Assembly: GCA_003517845.1 (NCBI GenBank)
Contig: DOZU01000005.1
Coordinates: forward strand, 1 to 10,455
Origin: Clostridiales bacterium
GTDB lineage: Bacteria > Bacillota > Sulfobacillia > UBA995
DNA: 10,455 nucleotides
Reading direction: 5' to 3'
The translations under genes were made by a program, and so were the position numbers. Each line of letters opens with the position of its first letter. The stretch's first letter is position 1. Positions 6,813 to 10,455 of the stretch are shown in pieces. The notes beneath the pieces were generated by a model. The model did not search any database and had not been told where the DNA came from. It was given only the letters and a program-made list of their open reading frames with translations.

Positions 6813-7388
6813 TTACCTCCCCTTGTCCCGGGCGGGACCGGGAATCGGCTCCGGCGGCTCCGCCAGGCCGAACCGGATAGCGTCCCGGGCCCACAGCGCC
6901 ACCCGGGGCTCGCCCCAGGGCACGCTGCCCATTCGTCTCTCAATCGCCTCGGTATCAAAGGACGTCTCCCCGCCATCGCGGCGGTAGCGATAGTTGAGCT
7001 TCAGTTGCGGGTTAGCGGCGAGCACCGCGATAAGCGTCGCCGCCATGTCCCCCAGCGGCGCCCGGTCCAGATGGGTGAGCCCGAAGCTCGCCGTGACCGT
7101 CGTCCCCCGGCCCGGGGACGACTCGACTTTGACCTCGCCACCGGCTTGCCGCGCGGCCGCGGCCAACAGGGGCAACCCCAGCCCCACGCGCCGGGTGCGG
7201 CGAGTGGTGACGAAGGGGTCGAATACGCGATCCCGAACGCAGGGCTGCATGCCCCTTCCGTCGTCGCGCACCTCGACTACCAGCCGGTCCATGGCCGCGT
7301 CCTCGGTGATGTCAATGCTCACCCGAGATGCTCCCGCCTCCACGGAGTTCTGCAGGAGGTCGAGGACGTGGAGGGCGATCTCTTTCAC
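6813..7388 (-). CDS. Stand-alone HATPase_c (GHKL) protein, histidine-kinase-like
   Basis: 191 residues holding a GHKL ATP-binding domain in roughly residues 1-105. The N-box is LLQNSVEAGA (N14), the G1 box DDGRGM (D42-M47), the F-box FDPFVTTR (56-63), the G2 box GLGL (69-72) and the G3-like GRGTTV (93-98). There is no H-box or dimerisation domain before it: the N-box begins by residue 11, so it is not an ordinary histidine kinase. About 85 residues after the ATPase domain form a second, unassigned segment rich in charged and proline residues. Proteins like this recur between NuoE and NuoF genes in clostridial hydrogenase operons; the partner is unknown. The start is GTG at 7388 with GGGGAGGGAG four bases upstream. 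The TAA stop lies two bases before the ATG of the fusion gene, so the two are tightly linked. Kinase or anti-sigma-like activity is inferred only. Confidence 0.87.
   Translation of the reverse strand: MKEIALHVLDLLQNSVEAGASRVSIDITEDAAMDRLVVEVRDDGRGMQPCVRDRVFDPFVTTRRTRRVGLGLPLLAAAARQAGGEVKVESSPGRGTTVTASFGLTHLDRAPLGDMAATLIAVLAANPQLKLNYRYRRDGGETSFDTEAIERRMGSVPWGEPRVALWARDAIRFGLAEPPEPIPGPARDKGR
6816..6824 (-). promoter_or_regulatory. Strong ribosome binding site fixing the fusion protein start
   Basis: The minus strand reads AAGGGGAGG, then five bases, then ATG at 6810. This favours the ATG at 6810 over an upstream in-frame ATG at 6894, whose 28 extra residues lie inside the HATPase gene and do not resemble a NuoF N-terminus. 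The second NuoF gene in this window begins the same way (MHLYRAHVLVCAG), which confirms the choice. Confidence 0.85.
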
Positions 7389-7412
7389 CCGTCTCCCTCC
7401 CCGGGGCTGCCG

Positions 7413-7934
7413 TCATTCGCCTTCCGTTGTCCGATACCCATTCAGTAACGCGGGTAGGCGGTCCGGTTTCAGCCGGGCATGCACATCAGCGTTTACGGTC
7501 ATCACCGGGCCCAAACCGCATGCACCGAGGCACCTCACCACGTCCAGCGAGAACAAGCCGTCAGGGCTCGTGTCGCCGGGCTTGACCCCGAGTTCCCGCT
7601 CGAGCCGATCGAGCACCCGGGGGGCCCCTCGTACATAGCAGGCCGTACCATTGCACAGGCTGATCTTGAATTTCCCCCTGGGCCGGGTCGCGAAGAGGGA
7701 GTAGAAACTAACTACCCCAAACACCTCGCTGATCGGTACGCCCAGTCCTTCCGCGACTCGCACCTGGACCTCCTGAGGGAGGTATCCGACCAACTCCTGC
7801 GCCTCGTGCAAGACGGAGATCAGGTCGGCCGGTGAGTTCCGGTGCTCGGCGATGATGGCGTCAAGGGCGTTGCGCTGGTCGTCCGTGAGGATCTCGCTCA
7901 GCGCCGCTCCCTGACAACAAGTCGACTGGCTCAC
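7413..7934 (-). CDS. NuoE/HydC-like [2Fe-2S] subunit of a bifurcating hydrogenase
   Basis: 173 residues, the normal size for the 24-kDa thioredoxin-fold [2Fe-2S] subunit (NuoE, HydC, HndA). The helical N-terminal half carries the family hallmark GYLPQEV and the segment EVFGVVSFYSLF near residues 70-81. The cluster ligands are C94 and C99 (CNGTAC) and C135 and C139 (CLGAC). In HydABC-type enzymes this subunit pairs with the NuoF-like flavoprotein and is needed for electron transfer. The start is GTG at 7934; no in-frame ATG lies nearby and a GGAGGG sits eight bases upstream. The first residues include two extra cysteines (C6, C7). The gene is separated from its likely NuoF partner by the HATPase gene, an arrangement common in clostridial hydrogenase operons. 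It could serve either the fusion protein's NuoF part or the second NuoF. Confidence 0.9.
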   Translation of the reverse strand: MSQSTCCQGAALSEILTDDQRNALDAIIAEHRNSPADLISVLHEAQELVGYLPQEVQVRVAEGLGVPISEVFGVVSFYSLFATRPRGKFKISLCNGTACYVRGAPRVLDRLERELGVKPGDTSPDGLFSLDVVRCLGACGLGPVMTVNADVHARLKPDRLPALLNGYRTTEGE

Positions 7935-7996
7935 GGAATCGTCCCTCCATTCCTCAACTGCAACTGAACCTTCTCCTCTCCTTCACGCACCGTCAT
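7931..7996 (-). CDS. Possible 21-codon mini-ORF linking PHP and NuoE genes
   Basis: The 58-nt gap between the PHP stop and the next GTG start is exactly filled by an open frame of 21 sense codons. Its ATG overlaps the PHP stop as ATGA, and its TGA overlaps the GTG of the NuoE-like gene as GTGA. The peptide begins MTVREGEEK and ends RNGGTIP; I do not recognise it. It could carry ribosomes across the gap for translational coupling, or be chance. The high G+C content makes short open frames common, and the NuoE-like gene has its own good ribosome binding site. Confidence 0.22.
   Translation of the reverse strand: MTVREGEEKVQLQLRNGGTIP
7943..7948 (-). promoter_or_regulatory. Ribosome binding site for the NuoE-like gene
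   Basis: The minus strand reads GGAGGG with an eight-base spacer to the GTG at 7934. It decides the choice of GTG as start codon and shows that this gene can be translated without coupling to the PHP gene. Confidence 0.65.
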
Positions 7997-8739
7997 GGCC
8001 AGTCCACTCTCACCTTCCGTTCTTCTAGCCCGGCCAGGGCCTTCCCAATCTCGGCCAACTCGGGCCGGCCGAGCCAGTATCGAGTCCTCGATCCATCGAG
8101 TTCGCTCAGCCTGTGCGCGTCGGACGAGACAATTAGTCTGACGTCGCTCAGCCCCGGAAAGCGAGCCAGCACCTGGCTGCGGTCGGCCCGACTCGAGACC
8201 TCGCAGGCCGCGATCCTTATCCCCTCGGGGATGAATCCGAGTTGGGTGAGGATGCTGTGAGCAGGACGATCGACGTGGGCCGGTATCGCCAGGCCCCGCC
8301 GCGCGTTCACCGCGGCGACCGCCTCGTCGAGGCTTATCGCAGCGGAGGCCAGCAGCAGCCGGTCCAGTTTCCCAACCATCCTCCCCGTCTCGTCGCAAAT
8401 CCATTGCGCTCCCAGCAAGTCCTCCCGGTTCTCCCGGTCAGGCAGGCGGCGGTAAACCTCTTCCTGCCAGTCCAGCGTCGTTTCCAGGTCAGGGAAGAGA
8501 CACACAACATGGACTTCCTCCCGGGTCTGAAGCTCGAGGCCCGGCACGATGGTCAGCGGGGTTCGGCGGGCAGCCCTGACCATCGCGGGTACGTTCTCGG
8601 CGGTATTGTGGTCGGTGACCGCCAGGATGTCGATCCCCAGGTCCACGGCCCGCGCCACAATGGCCGGCGGCGTCATCTCGTCGTCGGCACAAGGCGACAG
8701 CGCCGTGTGAACGTGCAAGTCCCCCCGGAACTCCCTCAA
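7993..8739 (-). CDS. PHP-domain metal-dependent phosphoesterase
   Basis: 248 residues covering a whole PHP-family domain, the fold seen in DNA polymerase III alpha N-termini, histidinol phosphatase and small-molecule or nucleic-acid phosphoesterases. The metal-ligand motifs are intact: H9-V-H11, TDHN with D43/H44, E69 in GLEL, H77, H155 in IPAHVDR, and D207/H209 in SSDAH. It should therefore be a catalytically competent, Mn or Zn-type hydrolase; the substrate is not apparent. The start is TTG at 8739, which overlaps the stop of the DRTGG gene (TTGA), with a GGGGGAG about eleven bases upstream. A nearby ATG lies in a different frame and would not give this protein. PHP genes recur in this position beside HydS-like hydrogenases in Clostridia. 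A role in turning over a signalling phosphate ester is a guess. Confidence 0.88.
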   Translation of the reverse strand: MREFRGDLHVHTALSPCADDEMTPPAIVARAVDLGIDILAVTDHNTAENVPAMVRAARRTPLTIVPGLELQTREEVHVVCLFPDLETTLDWQEEVYRRLPDRENREDLLGAQWICDETGRMVGKLDRLLLASAAISLDEAVAAVNARRGLAIPAHVDRPAHSILTQLGFIPEGIRIAACEVSSRADRSQVLARFPGLSDVRLIVSSDAHRLSELDGSRTRYWLGRPELAEIGKALAGLEERKVRVDWP

Positions 8740-9092
8740 CCTTCATCGCACTCCCCCGCCAACAGCGCATGGAGCCGGCCGGCAAGCTCGAAGACTGTCC
8801 GCTCTGAAGCTAGGAGCGGCACTCCCTCGCGAGTCGCCTTTTCGAGCGTGTCCGCGTCCGCCGCCAAACCTCGCGGGAAGATAACGCCGGCGACATCGGT
8901 CATCAGGGCCACCGCCACGATATTCTGATGGGTCTGAAGCGTTATCCAGATATCGCCTGCCCGGGCGTGAGCCATGACGTCGCTCAAGAGGTCAGAGCAG
9001 TAGCCCCATCTCACGCTCCGCTGTTCGCCAGTCCCAAGCGGCGTCAGTCGCTCCAGCCCCAGCTCGTTGATAACCCGCTCAAGTGTCATCAC
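8736..9092 (-). CDS. DRTGG domain protein
   Basis: 118 residues, resembling the stand-alone DRTGG-domain proteins that sit beside HydS and PHP genes in clostridial hydrogenase clusters. The DRTGG domain is also found between CBS or kinase domains elsewhere and is thought to bind a ligand; no reaction is known for the stand-alone form. It has an alpha/beta pattern, with a glycine-turn strand GVIFPRGL near residues 69-76 and the segment GVPLLASERTVFEL near residues 89-102, a typical end for this family. The predicted start is GTG at 9092, giving a GTGA overlap with the stop of the HydS-like gene. An ATG immediately follows at 9089 and could be used instead, giving a one-base overlap. No strong Shine-Dalgarno sequence is seen, so translational coupling to the upstream gene is likely. 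Its operon position suggests a signalling role, which is inference. Confidence 0.8.
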   Translation of the reverse strand: MMTLERVINELGLERLTPLGTGEQRSVRWGYCSDLLSDVMAHARAGDIWITLQTHQNIVAVALMTDVAGVIFPRGLAADADTLEKATREGVPLLASERTVFELAGRLHALLAGECDEG

Positions 9093-10432
9093 GTTGCAGC
9101 CCCGCCCTTCCCCGCCTGCCCATGCCCCATGGACGGCGGCAACTTCTGAGCCAACTCAAGCATTTCTTTGGCCAGGGAATGCACCTGTTCTCTGAGCTTG
9201 AAGACGCAATCGGTCTCGAACGCGACTCCGCGGACGAGGTCCTCGGCCAGTGACCGGCAATGCGGCGAGCCGCATGACCCGCAGTCCAGGCCGGGCAACT
9301 GCTGCACCACCCGTTCGAGCCGTTCAGCCTTGAGGATAGCGATCGCCGGATCGTCGTCCAACTGCAGGATGGCGCGCGGAGCGATCGCTTCGCGCATCGT
9401 CAGGCGCCCCTCGAGGATATCGGCACCGACAAGGTGGTCCCGAGACTCGGGACTGGTGCGGAAAAGGCGCTGGGTCAGGGCATGGAGGTTCCGCTTGGCG
9501 AGGAACGGGTTCTCTGGAGCCAGCGGCCCGCCCACGCAGCCGCCCACACAGGCCTGCAACTCAAGGTAATCGATATCCCGTAGGCGGTCGCGCACTACCT
9601 CCTCGAGGACGGCGATCACATTGTGGATACCATCGACCGCCAGGAGCGCTCCGTCGCCGATCGACTCATTCTCGCCCCCCGCGCTGCCCCAGCCTATGCC
9701 CAGGGCCGAACCCCGACTGCGATCTCCCTGTCCCCCTGACCGGGGGAGAACGGGCAGGATCGCTCCGTATATGTCGGTCATGCTGAAGGCGCCGGTGATT
9801 TCGGACCGGACGAGCCCCACCGGCTGGCGAATTGCCGTCATCTTGGCGGGACAGGGCGTGATGAACCATACCCCGACCTGATCGTCGCTGAGGCCCGTCC
9901 GATCGTGAACCGCGCGACGGGCAAGGATGGCCGCCGCATCCATGGGCGCGTGTAAAGGGATGATCTGGTCGACCAAGCTGGGGAAACGCACCTGGGTCAG
10001 TCGGACGACGGCCGGACAGGCGGATGAAAGGAGGGGGCGGGGCGCTGAGAACTGCCGGCAGTAGCGACGGATAGCGGCAGCTACGTGCTCGGCTCCCAGC
10101 GCCACTTCCTCAACGCCATCAAAACCCAGGGGGACAAACCCCTGTAATATCCTGTCCGGGTCGACATCCCGGCCGAACTGCCCCAGAAAAGACGGTGCGA
10201 CCAACGCGACATTATGCCGGAACTCAGCGCGTTGTTCCAGCCGATCGGTCACCGCGACCTTGGCCTGGTTAGGACAGATGCGGATGCACTCCCCGCAGTC
10301 AATGCACCGCTCCTCGAGGATGTGCGCCTTTCCGTCCCGGACCCGGATTGCCTCGGTCGGGCACCGCTTTATGCAGTTGGTGCACCCCTTGCATTTCTCA
10401 CGATCGAGGGTGACCGAATGAAAGTAACTCAA
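9089..10432 (-). CDS. HydS-like sensory [FeFe]-hydrogenase (ferredoxin + H-cluster + Fe4S domains)
   Basis: 447 residues, probably a cytoplasmic H2 or redox sensor rather than a bulk hydrogenase. An N-terminal 2x[4Fe-4S] ferredoxin domain uses C14/C17/C20/C24 and C43/C46/C49/C53. A divergent H-cluster domain follows: L1 is SSACPAVV (A138-C139), L2 is ITPCPAKM (C194), L3 is ACVGGCVGG (C295, C299). All four expected H-cluster cysteines are present, but the proton-transfer cysteine of standard TSCCPxW is alanine. That change is known from sensory hydrogenases (T. maritima HydS, Thermoanaerobacter mathranii HydS). A C-terminal Fe4S domain (C384, C387, C392, C409) precedes a short amphipathic tail; no PAS domain is visible. 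The start is TTG, preceded by GAGGAGAGGG nine bases upstream; the frame stays open to the window edge, so a longer N-terminus cannot be excluded. The stop overlaps the DRTGG gene start. The family call is firm; the sensory role is inferred. Confidence 0.88.
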   Translation of the reverse strand: MSYFHSVTLDREKCKGCTNCIKRCPTEAIRVRDGKAHILEERCIDCGECIRICPNQAKVAVTDRLEQRAEFRHNVALVAPSFLGQFGRDVDPDRILQGFVPLGFDGVEEVALGAEHVAAAIRRYCRQFSAPRPLLSSACPAVVRLTQVRFPSLVDQIIPLHAPMDAAAILARRAVHDRTGLSDDQVGVWFITPCPAKMTAIRQPVGLVRSEITGAFSMTDIYGAILPVLPRSGGQGDRSRGSALGIGWGSAGGENESIGDGALLAVDGIHNVIAVLEEVVRDRLRDIDYLELQACVGGCVGGPLAPENPFLAKRNLHALTQRLFRTSPESRDHLVGADILEGRLTMREAIAPRAILQLDDDPAIAILKAERLERVVQQLPGLDCGSCGSPHCRSLAEDLVRGVAFETDCVFKLREQVHSLAKEMLELAQKLPPSMGHGQAGKGGAAT

Positions 10433-10441
10433 CTCGTCCGA

Positions 10442-10451
10442 CCCTCTCCTC
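10442..10451 (-). promoter_or_regulatory. Ribosome binding site for the HydS-like gene
   Basis: The minus strand reads GAGGAGAGGG, ending nine bases before the TTG at 10432. It supports that rare start codon, since no ATG lies near. A TGA embedded just upstream, in another frame, could be the stop of a preceding gene outside the window, but that is speculative. Confidence 0.6.
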
Positions 10452-10455
10452 AGCA

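Noticed and set aside
7399..7406. CCCCGGGG palindrome before the HATPase gene
   Set aside because: It is an 8-base self-complementary sequence with no loop, formed by the Shine-Dalgarno region in GC-rich DNA. There is no sign of an operator or terminator.
7931..8404. 157-codon minus-strand open frame inside the PHP gene
   Set aside because: It is an out-of-frame shadow of the PHP gene. Only its last 21 codons fall in the spacer, and those are reported separately as a weak mini-ORF.
1..10455. Mobile element, CRISPR, tRNA or integration site
   Set aside because: I saw no transposase, integrase, terminal inverted repeats, regularly spaced repeats or tRNA-like structure. The only long similarity within the window is between the paralogous NuoF and NuoE genes.

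Overview
The window is one uninterrupted stretch of minus-strand coding sequence. It looks like an interior part of a long [FeFe]-hydrogenase operon from a strict anaerobe with high G+C DNA. The gene set (HydS-like sensory hydrogenase, DRTGG protein, PHP protein, lone HATPase, NuoE/NuoF-type subunits, HydA) is the kind of neighbourhood known from acetogenic, syntrophic and sulfate-reducing Clostridia. A high-GC member of that group is the best guess, but no phylogenetic marker is present to fix it. All positions below are plus-strand numbers; transcription runs from right (10455) to left (1).

In transcription order, the first block (about 10432 to 6813) looks sensory and regulatory. It holds a HydS-like hydrogenase in which alanine replaces the proton-shuttle cysteine, a DRTGG-domain protein, a PHP-family metal-dependent phosphoesterase, a NuoE-like [2Fe-2S] thioredoxin-fold subunit, and a HATPase_c protein with no histidine-phosphotransfer domain. 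The second block (6810 to 2015) is the catalytic core. It holds a 1017-residue fusion of a NuoF/HydB subunit to a GltD/NfnB-type FAD and NAD(P)H oxidoreductase, then a 581-residue HydA with four accessory Fe-S clusters and an H-cluster. The third block (2018 to beyond position 1) holds an HndB-like ferredoxin, a second NuoE and a second NuoF that runs off the left edge.

The genes are packed tightly. ATGA, GTGA or TTGA stop/start overlaps join 9092, 8739, 3760 and 2018, and the other gaps are 2 to 68 nt. No promoter is visible and the operon starts upstream of the window. The first five genes all use TTG or GTG starts, and the last five use ATG. This fits low expression of sensors and higher expression of enzyme subunits.

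A working model, which is inference, is that HydA exchanges electrons between H2 and protons and passes them through its Fe-S chain to the NuoF part of the fusion and a NuoE subunit for NAD(H) and ferredoxin chemistry. The fused GltD/NfnB part would add an NADP(H)-reactive flavin site. HydS, the HATPase, PHP and DRTGG proteins would sense H2 or redox state and tune the system. The second NuoE/NuoF/HndB set could serve the same HydA or a catalytic subunit encoded to the left of the window. There is no gene-free stretch longer than 68 nt, and I saw no tRNA, rRNA, CRISPR array, insertion sequence or origin.
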